A stretch of DNA of 64,000 nucleotides from JAJPKK01 sp963787675 (GCA_963787675.1 CAWBDV010000007.1:1654138-1718137); one strand, 5' to 3'. Shown: positions 24,302 through 34,004, numbered from the stretch's first letter. Notes: generated from the letters alone by a model not told the origin. Numbers and translations are program-made.

Positions 24302-24840
24302 TCAGCGCTCCATTGGAGCCCACGGGCCGATGAGAAACCGCTCTAGCATGAGCATCCCGACGTTGAGCGCATCCGACTATGCCGAGTGCGATGATGCTCG
24401 CGTAGATGTCGGTTGACCCGCAGCGTTTCCTGCGCCTGAAGCACGAAGTATCCAGCCCCGCCAGTGCCCGCGATCATCTCGGCGATGACCGAAACGACGA
24501 GCGCGACGCCTACGCTGATGCGAAATACGGTGAAGATCGCCGGAAAGGCGGCCGGCAGGGAAATCTCGATCAAAGCGCAGCCACCAGGTGAGCTGCGGAC
24601 GATATTGTCATAAAGATCGCTCGCGATCGCCGTTACGGGCAGAAGCTGAGCAGATTGCGCCGAGGTGGAGGCAGACCAATGCCAGAACATGAGAAGGCAG
24701 CCCACTCCCACAAAACCGACTAAGCGCCAGGCCACTCCCTTCCTGAACACTTGGTTCATAGGCCCGCTGTTGGATGACGGCGACGTGGTCAGCAGTGTGG
24801 ACTCGAATGTGGTAAGTTCGCTCATGACGAATGGGCCCAC
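24302..24840 (-). pseudogene. NitT/TauT-type ABC permease, frameshifted and shortened
   Basis: The N-terminal part reads as a permease start (RLVGFVGVGCLLMFWHW, then LPVTAIASDLYDNI). It jumps directly to late permease motifs (SLPAAFPAIFTVFRISVGVALVVSVIAEMI), so the central about 100 residues are missing. Near 24410 the frame changes (DIYASIIALGIVGCA), and again near 24370 (LNVGMLMLERFLIGPW) before a stop at 24302. It is a clear relic of a transporter. Confidence 0.85.
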
Positions 24841-24876
24841 TTGCTACGTCTCGGCGAGAACATGCGACAGCACCAT

Positions 24877-25125
24877 TCACCGGCAGCTCAGAAATTCCGG
24901 CGGCTTGGCGAGTATCGCGCGAGCAAGAGCAACGCGCTGCTGCATTCCTCCCCACGGATAAAACCTCGGCCGGGCCCGTGGCGGAAATAGAAGACTTTTA
25001 TCGACGCCCGCGAACTCAACCGACGTGCCGCCGATCCGGCCAGTGCAGACCCGAACACGCTCGACGCGGCCGGGCCGGTCGATTGCCCGTCCGAGGTCCT
25101 TGGCTTCGCTTTGTTGCGTCTTCAT
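24877..25125 (-). pseudogene. ABC transporter ATPase remnant
   Basis: Only the signature region GGMQQRVALARAILAKP is recognisable; the preceding residues vaguely match an N-terminal piece with PW before GGM. Walker A and Walker B parts are absent. It belongs with the broken permease that follows on the same strand. Confidence 0.7.
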
Positions 25126-25146
25126 CCTTCCAACGCATGCCGGCCG

Positions 25147-26068
25147 CTACGCGCGGGCGAACCCCTCGAACTTGCTCACCCCGATCGCGTCGAGCTCGTC
25201 CAAGAACTGAACGATGTTCTGATCGGGAGGCGACAGCCGCGGCGACCGCGGCCAGCCTCCGGGCAGCCCATAAGCACGCAGCGCAGCCTTGATGCCGACG
25301 ATGTTTCCAAATTTGCCATTTGCCACAGCGAGCTTGAACATCGTGCCGGCGATATCGACGAAACGGGCGAGATCACCGGACGAGAAGGCATCAGCGAAAG
25401 CGGCCGCTAGGCGCGGTGCGAGATTGCCGTGCGTTGTCAGGAAGCCGCTGGCGCCAAGACAGAAGGCATTGAAGGCAAGCTCCGGACCGCCGGCGCAGAA
25501 CGGCAGCGAACGCCGACCCGCGACCTCGATTGCCCCGGCGAGATACTTGGCATCGTGGGTGGCGCAGTTCATGCCGACGACGTTGTCGTGGTCGTTCACC
25601 AGCCACTCGAGCACCGCCGGCGGAATGGTGTAACCGAGCAAATAGTGGGTCATCACGATGATCGGTGCACCTGTTTCGAGCACCTCGGAATAATACGCGC
25701 GCAGTTCGCGATCGCTTGGCTTGTAACCGTGACCGACGTCGGGGCCTGGCACCTGCACGCCCTTATAGCCGAGGGTGTGTGCAAAGGACGCGAACTCCGG
25801 CGATGTCCTTCGCGCTACGCGGCTCAAACCCATTCACGAAGAGAGGAACGTTGTCGGAGATTGTCTCCTTGGCTATCCTCAGCACGCGCTCCATTTCGCC
25901 GTCACGGAAGGCGTGTGCTTCACCGCTGCCGCTGCCGCCGACATAAAGACCAACGCCCGTCGCCGCCATGCGCTGCAAGTGCTTGCGAAATCCCGCTTCA
26001 TCGAGCTCGCCGGATTTGTCGAATGGCGTCAGACTCATCACGTATGCGTTCGTGCGCCTCCTAATCAT
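25147..26068 (-). pseudogene. DapA (dihydrodipicolinate synthase)-family gene with one frameshift
   Basis: The N-terminal part (about 90 residues, SLTPFDKSGELDEAGF, then GLYVGGSGSGE) and the C-terminal part (about 225 residues) lie in different frames. They join at about 25800 by one extra base in a CCGGCG run. Together they give a full-length DapA-like TIM barrel of about 306 residues. The position of the Schiff-base lysine, usually GxK, reads GMNCATHD here, so the usual aldolase chemistry is doubtful. The start at 26068 is supported by AAGGAAG. It may be a sequencing error or a young pseudogene. Confidence 0.75.
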
Positions 26069-26103
26069 GACGATCTTCCTTTTCACTCATAACGCCGGTC
26101 CGC

Positions 26104-27144
26104 CTATTTCTCGCTCGCAATCGGCGAGAGATACGGAGCGATGCTGAAGTTCTTCTTGATGTAACCGGCCTCAACGATCTGATCCATCACCGGCTGAACG
26201 GATTCGAGCGTGATCGGACCGTCGGTGTAAGGCCACCAGTGCATTGTCGCGCCGTTTGGAATCTTGCCGAGATCGACTCCGGAGAACTTAGCGAACAGCG
26301 CGGCCTTGTCCTGGCTGCTCATCGCGTTCGCGGCAGTGGCAGCTTTCCAGTAGGCCTTCATGAAGGTGCGTGCCACGTCCTGATGCGCTTCGATCCACTC
26401 GGTTTGGCCGAAGAAGCCCGAGAACACCGCGCCCTTCGGGAAGACGTCGAGCGGCGACGCGATCCGAATACCGCCTGCGGCCTCGACCGTCTGCGTCAGC
26501 GGGTCAAGGTCGAGAACCGCGTCCACGTGGCCAGCGGTAAGTGCTTGGCCCATCGCGGAAAACACCATCGGCACGATCTGGAGCTTGCTAGGGTCCACCC
26601 CGTTCTGCTTGAGCCACAGCCGCACCACCAGCTGAGTCGCGATCGAGGGATTGACCGCGATTCTCTTGCCGACGAGGTCGGCAGGCTTGCGGATGTTGGA
26701 CGAACGCAAGACCAGGATATCTTCGGACGAGCTACCATCCTTGGAATAGAAGTAGCCATTGGCGCCCCCAATGATCTTCAGGTTAAATCCGCCATTCGCG
26801 ACGGCTGCCCCGAAGCTGTAGAAGTCGCCATAGCCCAAGTTGACCGAGCCGCCCGCGATCGCGGCGATCGTCGCGGGCGCGCCTGTGAGCGCGACGGGCT
26901 TTACGTCGAGTCCGGCATCCCGGAAATGGCCCTCTTCAATAGCGAGGAATATCGCGAGAGCACTCGATATCTTAGGCACGCCGAGCGTGAGGGACGTCAG
27001 GTTCTGCGCAGCTGCCGGCTGCGCGATAACTACGCCGACGACGGAAAGCGCGAGCGCGATCACAGCCGCTGCCGCGATCCGTCGCCCGCCTGCCCGGATC
27101 CGCGCCCCAACCTTATCCCGCGGATTCACACTCCCTGCGGTCAT
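26104..27144 (-). CDS. NitT/TauT-type ABC transporter substrate-binding protein
   Basis: The 346-residue product has a signal peptide (about 1-46, long basic n-region and ALALSVVGVVIAQPAAAQ). The SsuA/THI5-like periplasmic binding fold follows: KISSALAIFLAIEEGHF (about 56-72), GYGDFYSFGAAVANG, LVGKRIAVNPS (about 170) and AGHVDAVLDLDP. The ligand is unknown. It lies between a DapA-like gene and a dienelactone hydrolase in a minus-strand operon whose ATPase and permease are broken. It is therefore probably an orphan unless another transporter uses it. Confidence 0.85.
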   Translation of the reverse strand: MTAGSVNPRDKVGARIRAGGRRIAAAAVIALALSVVGVVIAQPAAAQNLTSLTLGVPKISSALAIFLAIEEGHFRDAGLDVKPVALTGAPATIAAIAGGSVNLGYGDFYSFGAAVANGGFNLKIIGGANGYFYSKDGSSSEDILVLRSSNIRKPADLVGKRIAVNPSIATQLVVRLWLKQNGVDPSKLQIVPMVFSAMGQALTAGHVDAVLDLDPLTQTVEAAGGIRIASPLDVFPKGAVFSGFFGQTEWIEAHQDVARTFMKAYWKAATAANAMSSQDKAALFAKFSGVDLGKIPNGATMHWWPYTDGPITLESVQPVMDQIVEAGYIKKNFSIAPYLSPIASEK

Positions 27145-27223
27145 ATTCGCTTTTCCTTAGTTAATTGCGCTATCCGCCTGCCTGGCGCTTCGGCCAGTCG
27201 CAAATGACGAATCCAAAACGATG

Positions 27224-28066
27224 TTACAATTGTCCGGCACGATTGAGTATGCCGCCATCTTTCGCGACGTGCTTTGCAAGAAACCCGATGAGATGAGCCC
27301 AAGCTGATCGTGCTGCTGATGCCCTGAACGAGTGCCGCGTGTCGTTGAAAAACGCATGAGGAACCCCATCGAAAACTCGCCAATGAAAGGATTGGCCGGT
27401 CTGCTGTGCGGCTTCTATCAAGAATGGGATCGTATTGTTAACCGCGTCATCCAAGCCGCCATACAATCCCAGCGCCGGACATCGGAGCTCGCGGCACTTG
27501 GCGGATGCCTGCCCGTAGAAGATAGCGGAACCTGCAAGGTCGCGCTGCTCGCACGCAAGCTCGGCCGCCACGTTTCCCCCCATGCAAAACCCGAGCAGGC
27601 CGATCGAGCCGTTGCTGTTCGGATGACCGCGCAAGAAGCGAATCGCCAAGCGCACCGTGGCGGCGTAACGAGCCCAGTCGCGCGGCGGGAAAAGCGCATC
27701 CATGGTTTCGATGACCTGCTCGCGCAGCGCGGCAGAAACCTGACCTAGGAACTCGTCCCTGATCGTCTTGTCGACAGCAATCTGGGACGGCCGCCTTGTC
27801 CCAAGCAGGTCTTTGACGAGGCGCACCCGATCCGTGGAAAGTGCCAGCGGTCGCTGGCCATCGAGGGCGTAAAGATCCGGAGCGACCACCGCATAGCCGG
27901 AGGCCGCGAGCCTGTCCGCAACATCAACGATGTGACCGTCGACGCCCCAGACTTCCTGAATCAAAACGATGCCGGGAAGGTCTCCGCGCGCTTCCGGCAT
28001 AGCGAGGTAGCCGGTGATCGCCTCCGAGGGTTCGCGCGCGCCGATCCAACCTTTCGTCAGCTGCAA
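27224..28066 (-). CDS. dienelactone hydrolase family protein
   Basis: The product is about 280 residues and an alpha/beta hydrolase of the DLH family. The active-site Cys is in LLGFCMGGN, the Asp in YGGLDDAVN and the His in GVPHAFFND, and the early QEVWGVDGHI motif contains the conserved Glu. It probably hydrolyses a dienelactone-like or related ester from aromatic breakdown. No ATG fits the domain start; a TTG at 28066 after GGGG is likely, overlapping the end of the LLM gene. The longer frame to 28207 runs inside that gene. Confidence 0.8.
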   Translation of the reverse strand: MQLTKGWIGAREPSEAITGYLAMPEARGDLPGIVLIQEVWGVDGHIVDVADRLAASGYAVVAPDLYALDGQRPLALSTDRVRLVKDLLGTRRPSQIAVDKTIRDEFLGQVSAALREQVIETMDALFPPRDWARYAATVRLAIRFLRGHPNSNGSIGLLGFCMGGNVAAELACEQRDLAGSAIFYGQASAKCRELRCPALGLYGGLDDAVNNTIPFLIEAAQQTGQSFHWRVFDGVPHAFFNDTRHSFRASAARSAWAHLIGFLAKHVAKDGGILNRAGQL

Positions 28067-28077
28067 CGAAGCCCCCG

Positions 28078-29178
28078 CTACAGTGCCGGAAGGACAAGTT
28101 CGAGGTTTTCGACCGGTGTGATGACCGGCTTGGGAGACTGAAACTTGGAGATGACCGGCAGCACCTCGGCCGCAAACAGCTGTGCGGATTTCAGCGCAAG
28201 CTGCCACGGTAGGCGGCCGGGAGAGAAGCCGCCAAAGAGGTACGTCACTCCCGCATCAGCATACTCTTTCAGCAAGGGGATCAGCTTATCGGGACTACCG
28301 ACGAGTACCCGACGATGCCAAGCCTCGCCCTCCTGCTCACCTTGATAGGGAGGTGGCACGCCCGGATCCCCGGCCACCGGCCGGGCGCCCTGGCGCGTGG
28401 CGCGCGATACGCGGTCCTGCCAGCGGATTTCGGCGATGGCCTGCTCGATTTCATCTTCCGAGTTGCTACAGAAAATAAACCGGCTGACCGTAGGACGTTG
28501 CTGCGAAAAATCCCGGCCGTAGTACTTACACCACGACGCAAGAAAATTGATCTTTTCCCGCACTTCTTCGGGCTCGCCGCGAGTCGGAAGCATACAGCGG
28601 ATCCCCTCACGCGCTGTGTACTGCATCGACTTTGTGGTCACCGCAGCCATCCAGAATGGCGGATGCGGCTTTTGGATCGGCTTCGGAAAAACCGTGATCG
28701 GCTCCAGAACCTTGAAATACTTACCATCAAACGTGAAATCGACTTGCGTGAAGGCACGCCTGATCAGCTGGACTTGTTCCTCGACGCGCTCGCGGTCAGC
28801 CGCCTTGGAGGTCTTTCCGTATCCGGCGTATTCGTATTCCTGGTAGCCGCGCCCAAGGCCGAAATCGACACGGCCGTTGGTGAGCACATCAAGCGTCGCG
28901 ATCTCTTCCACCAGCCGAATTGGATCGCTCCAGATCGGTAGGACCGCGACCGCAATCCCAAGCCGGATGTCCGGCGCCACGCCTGCTAGTCGCGCCAACA
29001 GCAACGTCGGCGCGGAGCTATACCCGTATGAGGAGAAATGGTGTTCACCGAGCCACAGCGCAGTAAACCCGCAGCCGTTCGCCCACTCAGCTTCGCGCAA
29101 CAATCCGTCGTAACGTTCTTTCGCTCCTGCAGTGCTCGTATCCCCCGAACCCAGAATGTAGTGCATGGCAACTTGCAT
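28078..29178 (-). CDS. LLM class flavin-dependent oxidoreductase
   Basis: From the ATG at 29178 (AAGGA upstream) the product has 366 residues and is a bacterial-luciferase-like TIM barrel. It shows WLGEHHFSSYGYSSAP (about 39-54), RLGIAVAVLPIWSDPIRLVEEIA, and the late GSPDKLIPLLKEYADAGVTYLF motif (about 300-322). Family members are FMNH2-dependent monooxygenases. With the dienelactone hydrolase and DapA-like genes it suggests oxidative degradation of an organic substrate. The upstream in-frame extension is not supported. Confidence 0.85.
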   Translation of the reverse strand: MQVAMHYILGSGDTSTAGAKERYDGLLREAEWANGCGFTALWLGEHHFSSYGYSSAPTLLLARLAGVAPDIRLGIAVAVLPIWSDPIRLVEEIATLDVLTNGRVDFGLGRGYQEYEYAGYGKTSKAADRERVEEQVQLIRRAFTQVDFTFDGKYFKVLEPITVFPKPIQKPHPPFWMAAVTTKSMQYTAREGIRCMLPTRGEPEEVREKINFLASWCKYYGRDFSQQRPTVSRFIFCSNSEDEIEQAIAEIRWQDRVSRATRQGARPVAGDPGVPPPYQGEQEGEAWHRRVLVGSPDKLIPLLKEYADAGVTYLFGGFSPGRLPWQLALKSAQLFAAEVLPVISKFQSPKPVITPVENLELVLPAL

Positions 29179-29475
29179 GTGGTGGGGTCCTTGCGCGTTG
29201 TTCTCTAACTGACCTTTTTCTAATAAGCTTTCAGTCTCGTCCCTGCCTGTCAAGGCACAGGCGCGACTGCAAAGCTGCAACACGCCGTGGCGACGATCTT
29301 CGCGGCGCAAAGCTCCCGCTCCGCGAATCGCGTGCCCGGACTCAAACCATTCGCGGATTCCCTGAAAACTACAAATGATCTCGCGTGCAACCGCGACTTT
29401 CACACGCGCTCCACCATCCGCGCGTAACCGCTCGAGCGCTGATGCGGCGTTCCACCAAGCCGAGCAAACGCGTAG

Positions 29476-29847
29476 CTAGGGTCTATCTAAGTGCGTCGGC
29501 GCCGGCCTGCGCCACCTGAGCGTCTTGATGAGGCGCCGCACCCGGATGCCGCCCATGATCTTGCCGTCTGCGGCATTGGCTCCGAACGTGAGAACCCACA
29601 GCCATATGCCGCCGCCGCCCACTGCGTCTTCGAATACCTTGATCGCGCCTGCCTTGTCTTCCGCGATGTGTGTCGAGGCAAGCTGGGCATTATTGAGACG
29701 AAGCAGCATCCCCATGTGGCCGCCGGAATCCACGATCGCAATCGCGACGCCCCAGCCGTCGCGCTTCGCTTCTTCTTCGGCCGCAGCCATTGCTCGCCTC
29801 GCGAGCTCGGTTGTGATGGGGGACCGTATGGCGTGCTCGGGGAGCAT
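29476..29847 (-). pseudogene. GlcG/HbpS-family gene with C-terminal frameshifts
   Basis: The N-terminal about 95 residues fit the HbpS/GlcG heme- or cofactor-binding family (ITTELARRAMAAAEEEAKRDGW, VAIAIVDSGGHMGMLLRLNNA). The usual end, IGVSGxxxxQDxxVAxAGxxAL, is present but spread over other frames: GCGASS, then QDAQVAQAGADALR with a stop near 29483. At least two indels near 29525-29550 have broken the gene. It was probably the first gene of the decaying minus-strand operon. Confidence 0.75.
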
Positions 29848-30148
29848 AAGCGGCGTTGTGCAGCGCAGCCAAATACTCTTTCACCGTGCGGAGCTTGAGG
29901 CCAAACTTAAGTCAGCTCTCCCGCCTCGGTGGTGGAACCTCCCTCCACTGGTGCTACGCGCCTTCGGGGCGCACTGCTGTCAAAAAACGGCGACCCAGCA
30001 AGGTACGACCTGTACGTGTATGGGCACTGCAACATCTCATCTCATATCACGCGGCGTAATTGGTTAGACTAACCATCCGCCGCCGCGAGCACATCCAGCT
30101 TGCGCGATACGCCGAAGGGCAGCAGAATAACGAAACTGGAGAGAGTTC
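29848..30148. other. divergent intergenic region upstream of the catabolic cassette
   Basis: These 301 nt separate the decaying minus-strand operon from the plus-strand cassette. They contain a perfect operator-like palindrome at 30061-30075. I see no gene. Confidence 0.4.
30061..30075. promoter_or_regulatory. operator-like palindrome TGGTTAG-A-CTAACCA
   Basis: A perfect 7-bp inverted repeat around one base lies 74 nt before the cysteine hydrolase start. The TGGT...ACCA ends resemble operators of GntR/FadR-type regulators. No regulator gene is adjacent, so the assignment is tentative. Confidence 0.4.
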
Positions 30149-30913
30149 ATGAAAACGGATATTTCTTGTTACCTGGAGGGCCGCACCAGGAAGCGAATTC
30201 CTGACAAGATGGACGCATGGCTTGACCCCAACCGATCTGCCGTTGTGTGTATCGACATGCACCGGGGCCATCTTGGCACGGAGCCAGATGTTACATGCCC
30301 TGCTCCACGAGCGCGCGCTGTGATCGATGCCCATAACCAATTCCACAAAGCGTGCCGCGAGGCGGGAATCCCGGTGATCATGTGTCAACATTGGCAAAGA
30401 TATGGCGGTATTGACGACATAACCTCGCGTAAACGGACTGCGAAGGCCAACTGGCGGTGGCTGTATGAGCTATACCTGCCTCCCAATCCGGCCATGGATC
30501 AGCACAGCTGGGAGGGGACCAAATGGCTTGATCTGATGGTCGAAGTGGACGACCGGGATTATTTCGTACGAACTAAAAAGCGTCTCAGCGCATTTTATCC
30601 GACTGACCTCGAATTTTTGCTTAGAAATTTGGACGTTGACAACGTAGTGCTTACGGGCACCTACACGGATGCCTGCGTTCTCAGCACAGCGTTCGACGCC
30701 GCAAATCGCGATTTCCGAGTGATTGTTCCCCGCGATATTGTCGCCGGGTATTCAGCGGAAGCTGAGGAGGCCGCCCTGATGATCATCTCCCTTCACTTGG
30801 GGCTAGTTGTCGATTCGGCAGAGTTAGTGGACGAATGGTTTGCTCGCCGAGGCTTGGTATCCATAAAACCGAGAGCCACGGACTCGCCGACCACGGTGGG
30901 ACAACAATTATGA
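30149..30913 (+). CDS. isochorismatase-family cysteine hydrolase
   Basis: The 254-residue product has the family's catalytic triad: Asp in VVCIDMHRGHL (about 36), Lys in RTKKRLSAFY (about 145) and the nucleophile Cys in TGTYTDACVLSTAFDA (about 172). Members hydrolyse amides such as nicotinamide, N-carbamoylsarcosine or maleamate. It begins a plus-strand cassette with an ABC importer and lyase/dehydratase genes, so an amide of the imported acid is a reasonable substrate (inference). GAGAG precedes the ATG. GC is visibly below that of 36.9 kb onward. Confidence 0.85.
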   Translation: MKTDISCYLEGRTRKRIPDKMDAWLDPNRSAVVCIDMHRGHLGTEPDVTCPAPRARAVIDAHNQFHKACREAGIPVIMCQHWQRYGGIDDITSRKRTAKANWRWLYELYLPPNPAMDQHSWEGTKWLDLMVEVDDRDYFVRTKKRLSAFYPTDLEFLLRNLDVDNVVLTGTYTDACVLSTAFDAANRDFRVIVPRDIVAGYSAEAEEAALMIISLHLGLVVDSAELVDEWFARRGLVSIKPRATDSPTTVGQQL

Positions 30914-31152
30914 GTTGTCCGACGAGCGCTTGCTATCCTCTTAGCTATATAATCTTCCTCGGCCAAGACGTTGATCCGCACGCCAACTCGGGCCTGTCGC
31001 TGCAATCAGCGGGTGCTCTGAGGTCTGAAGGTCAAAACTGCTTTGAGAGCGGCCCGGCTTCAAATGTCCGAACCTGGAGCAGGTCTCGTTCCGAAGCATG
31101 GATACTCCAACGCGCCCGCTACGTAGGATCGAGTTGATGGCAGTGGCTAAAG

Positions 31153-32028
31153 ATGCGTGATCCTGCCGCATCCGGCTCAGTCAAATCGCCGGCTGCGGGG
31201 GCGACCGAAGTTCGCGGCTCTGAGGCAGGGCCTGATTTTCAATGGTCGCGAATCCGGAAATGGCAGATTAGGCCGGAGGGCGTCATCGCAGTGATTGCAA
31301 TCGCCACCGCGTGGCAATTGCTTTCGCTAATGTTCCCCCATTTCCTGGTCCCAGGCCTGCAATATCTCATTCCTACCTTGGTCCACCTGCTTACGTTAAC
31401 TGACACCTACGTTCATTTCGTAAGCACGGTCTGGCGCGTACTCGTCGGGTGTGGCGTCGCCAGTCTGCTAGGCGCTGCACTGGGACTTTTTATGGGAGTC
31501 AATCGGCCGGTGGAAAGGCTTTTGATGCCTATTCTAAGATTTTTTATGGGAGTGCCAGTTCTTTCCTGGGTTCTATTAGTAGTGATTTGGTTCAGAGAAC
31601 CAGAATTGAGGATCTTTGCGATCCTATTGGTGGTGTGCCTCCCTGTGGTGGCAATGAATGTTTTGGAAGGAGTAAAAAATCTTCCCAAGGATCTTTATGA
31701 AATGCTTCTCGTCTTTCGGCCATCCTCATGGCAAGCGATGAGGATGGTTATCATTCCGTGGACTATGCCCTTTTTTGTAGTGGGTTTAAAGGTTACCCTC
31801 AGTCTAGCAATCCGCCTTGTCGTGTTTGCTGAACTGCTAGGCGCCACTGTCGGCGTTGGTGCTGCAATGTTCACTGCGTTTAATTCATTTGATGTTGCCA
31901 CATTGGTCGTATGGAGCGCGCTTTTGGTTCTAGCGATGGTGCTGTTTGACGTTCTGATCGGAATTGCCGAACGAACTATTTTTAAATGGCGGCCATCAGT
32001 GGCACAGCGGCGTGCTAAGGAGTTATGA
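31153..32028 (+). CDS. NitT/TauT-type ABC transporter permease
   Basis: The 291-residue inner-membrane protein has about six helices, starting after a polar N-terminus of about 35 residues. The EAA-like coupling loop region LPKDLYEMLLVFRPSSWQAMRMVIIPWTMPFFVVGLKV (given in part) is at about 177-215. It is followed in operon by its ATPase (4 nt gap). It probably imports the small anionic substrate bound by the protein at 32889. The 239-nt gap before it holds no clear gene. Confidence 0.88.
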   Translation: MRDPAASGSVKSPAAGATEVRGSEAGPDFQWSRIRKWQIRPEGVIAVIAIATAWQLLSLMFPHFLVPGLQYLIPTLVHLLTLTDTYVHFVSTVWRVLVGCGVASLLGAALGLFMGVNRPVERLLMPILRFFMGVPVLSWVLLVVIWFREPELRIFAILLVVCLPVVAMNVLEGVKNLPKDLYEMLLVFRPSSWQAMRMVIIPWTMPFFVVGLKVTLSLAIRLVVFAELLGATVGVGAAMFTAFNSFDVATLVVWSALLVLAMVLFDVLIGIAERTIFKWRPSVAQRRAKEL

Positions 32029-32032
32029 GCAG

Positions 32033-32899
32033 GTGGCTTATATCGATATTAACTCGGTCAGTAAGTTATACCAGCAGGTGTCTGGGCGCGCCAGTTTAGC
32101 TGTTCAGTCGATCACATGTTCGATTGAGCGGGGAGAAAAGATCTGCATTGTTGGTCGGACGGGTTGCGGCAAGTCGACCCTCATGAGCCTGCTCATGGGC
32201 CTTGAATTGCCCACATCAGGCACTATCACCATTAACGGCCGATCGCCAAATACTTACTTTCAGGAAAACCGAGGACGCATGGCAGCTGTCTTCCAGACAG
32301 ATAGACTGCTTCCTTGGCGAACAGTGATCGAAAATACTGGAATTGGATTGGAGGTGCTGAGAGTACCAAAGCCCGAACGTCTTCGCCGGTCACGAGAGTG
32401 GCTCCGTCGTGTACAACTTGCGGATTTTGAAAAATCGTATCCGCACGAGTTGTCCGGGGGTATGAGGCAGCGCGTGGCTCTAGCTAGGGCCTTTGTCGTG
32501 TCCCCTGAACTGCTGATGCTAGACGAAGCGTTTGGGCATCTGGATGAAGTGACAGCGGCAGACCTGCGCGGCGTCTTTGGCGGACTACTTGCCAGCGACA
32601 GTAGCGGAGAGAACAAGACGGTGATCCTCGTTACGCATAGCATAGAGGAGGCAATCGAGGTCAGCGACAGGATCTTGATTATCGGTCGGCCAGCGACGAT
32701 TTTACGCGATATCAGGCTGGGCGATCCGTCGGAAAGGAAGAAACAAGCCATAGCTCTGCGGGCTGAGATAGCAGATACAATTGCGGGCAAAGGCACTGAT
32801 CCAACTACCGAGCACCGGGATCAATCTAAAGATCAGCCAAGTTTATCAGAAAACATTGTTGTTGCGACAAAACAGTTGGGAGAGGCGGATGGCAAATAA
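32033..32899 (+). CDS. NitT/TauT-type ABC transporter ATPase
   Basis: From the GTG at 32033 (AAGGAG nine bases upstream) the product has 288 residues. Walker A is GRTGCGKST (about 41-49), the Q-loop FQTDRLLPWRT, the signature LSGGMRQRVALARA (about 138-151), Walker B LLMLDEAFGHLD and the switch VTHSIEEA. The C-terminal tail of about 40 residues is longer than usual and charged. It ends overlapping the start of the binding-protein gene. An earlier in-frame start inside the permease gene is less likely. Confidence 0.9.
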   Translation: MAYIDINSVSKLYQQVSGRASLAVQSITCSIERGEKICIVGRTGCGKSTLMSLLMGLELPTSGTITINGRSPNTYFQENRGRMAAVFQTDRLLPWRTVIENTGIGLEVLRVPKPERLRRSREWLRRVQLADFEKSYPHELSGGMRQRVALARAFVVSPELLMLDEAFGHLDEVTAADLRGVFGGLLASDSSGENKTVILVTHSIEEAIEVSDRILIIGRPATILRDIRLGDPSERKKQAIALRAEIADTIAGKGTDPTTEHRDQSKDQPSLSENIVVATKQLGEADGK

Positions 32900-33974
32900 A
32901 ATCTCACGTCGCTCAATTCTTCACGCTGGTATGGCCGGCCCACTTCTGTCTCCAAGCTTCGCAGGAATCTCGCGAGCGCTGGGGCAAGAGCGTGGGGCGG
33001 AGACGAATTCTACTGTCGGGCTGACGCCCATTAGTACGAGCACCTCCGCCTTCATTCCCGCTACGGAAATTGCTGGCATCCTGATAGCGATTAAGCGCAA
33101 GGGTTTTGATGCCAAGGCCGGCATCAGCCTTGATAATCAATGGACTAACGCAGTTCAAGAACTTATCACAAGCACGTCTGCAGGCCACACCGACTTCGCA
33201 CCGAACTTGTTTGTGGAACAATGGGCTGCGCAGCGTGCCAAGGGAGCAGCGGTCAAAATCGTAGCGACAATCGGTCGAGCGGAAGCAATTTTGATTGGGA
33301 AGTTAGATCGGCCAAATTTGTCGACGATTACCGGGTTAAAGGGCACAAAGATTGCGCTTAGCACGGCGTCATTTGCATACGGTTGGCTGCGGTATCTCGC
33401 CAAAGAAGCCGGCTACGATTTCGACAAAGAAGTAAGGCTTGTCAACATACCTTGGCAGCAAGCTAGTGTGGAAGTGGCGGTGGGGAATGTCGATGCGGGG
33501 TTGGTGTTTGAACCAGACGCTAGTCTTTTTTTGCAGCAGAATCCGGGTTACGCAGGTGTTTTGAACATCTCCAATGAGATGGAAAAGGTGTTCAAAGTGG
33601 ATTTTCTTCCGACGATGGTACTCGGAGCCAATGAAGCTTGGTTGGATAAGTATCCCGACGGGGCGAAAAGGTTGCTTGAGATGTGGCGGCTGGCGGAAAG
33701 TTTTGTCAACAATCAGCCCGATGAATTTGCGTCGCTGATGGCGGAGCCAATCAAAGCAACAAATCGGAATGCAGGTGGGATGGGCGTCAACAAAGAGCAT
33801 ATTCTTAATGCTCTTCGCGCAAAAGCGATTCCGGGGCAGAAGGGCTTTAAATTCATGGTTGGCCCTGTTGACAGGTATCTTAACGCGTACGGCACGGTAC
33901 TTCGGATTGGACAAGAGGCTAAGGTCCTGACCGATATTCCGGATAGTAAACTATATGTCACCGGCCTGCGTTAA
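32889..33974 (+). CDS. ABC transporter substrate-binding protein, Tat-type signal
   Basis: From the ATG at 32889 (GAGAGG upstream, overlapping the ATPase end) the product has 361 residues. The N-terminus KISRRSILHAGMAG has a twin-arginine pattern, so Tat export is likely. The mature protein has the SsuA-like fold with PATEIAGILIAIKRKGFDA, DFAPNLFVEQWAAQ, GLKGTKIALST and VGNVDAGLVFEPDASL. The ligand is unknown. It is the third gene of a complete permease-ATPase-binding protein set. Confidence 0.87.
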   Translation: MANKISRRSILHAGMAGPLLSPSFAGISRALGQERGAETNSTVGLTPISTSTSAFIPATEIAGILIAIKRKGFDAKAGISLDNQWTNAVQELITSTSAGHTDFAPNLFVEQWAAQRAKGAAVKIVATIGRAEAILIGKLDRPNLSTITGLKGTKIALSTASFAYGWLRYLAKEAGYDFDKEVRLVNIPWQQASVEVAVGNVDAGLVFEPDASLFLQQNPGYAGVLNISNEMEKVFKVDFLPTMVLGANEAWLDKYPDGAKRLLEMWRLAESFVNNQPDEFASLMAEPIKATNRNAGGMGVNKEHILNALRAKAIPGQKGFKFMVGPVDRYLNAYGTVLRIGQEAKVLTDIPDSKLYVTGLR

Positions 33975-34004
33975 CGCGGAGACAAGCAACTGTGGGGAGG
34001 AATA

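Noticed and set aside
26239..27207. Plus-strand ORF opposite the substrate-binding protein
   Set aside because: Arg/His/Asp-rich antisense frame; the minus-strand gene has signal peptide and family motifs.
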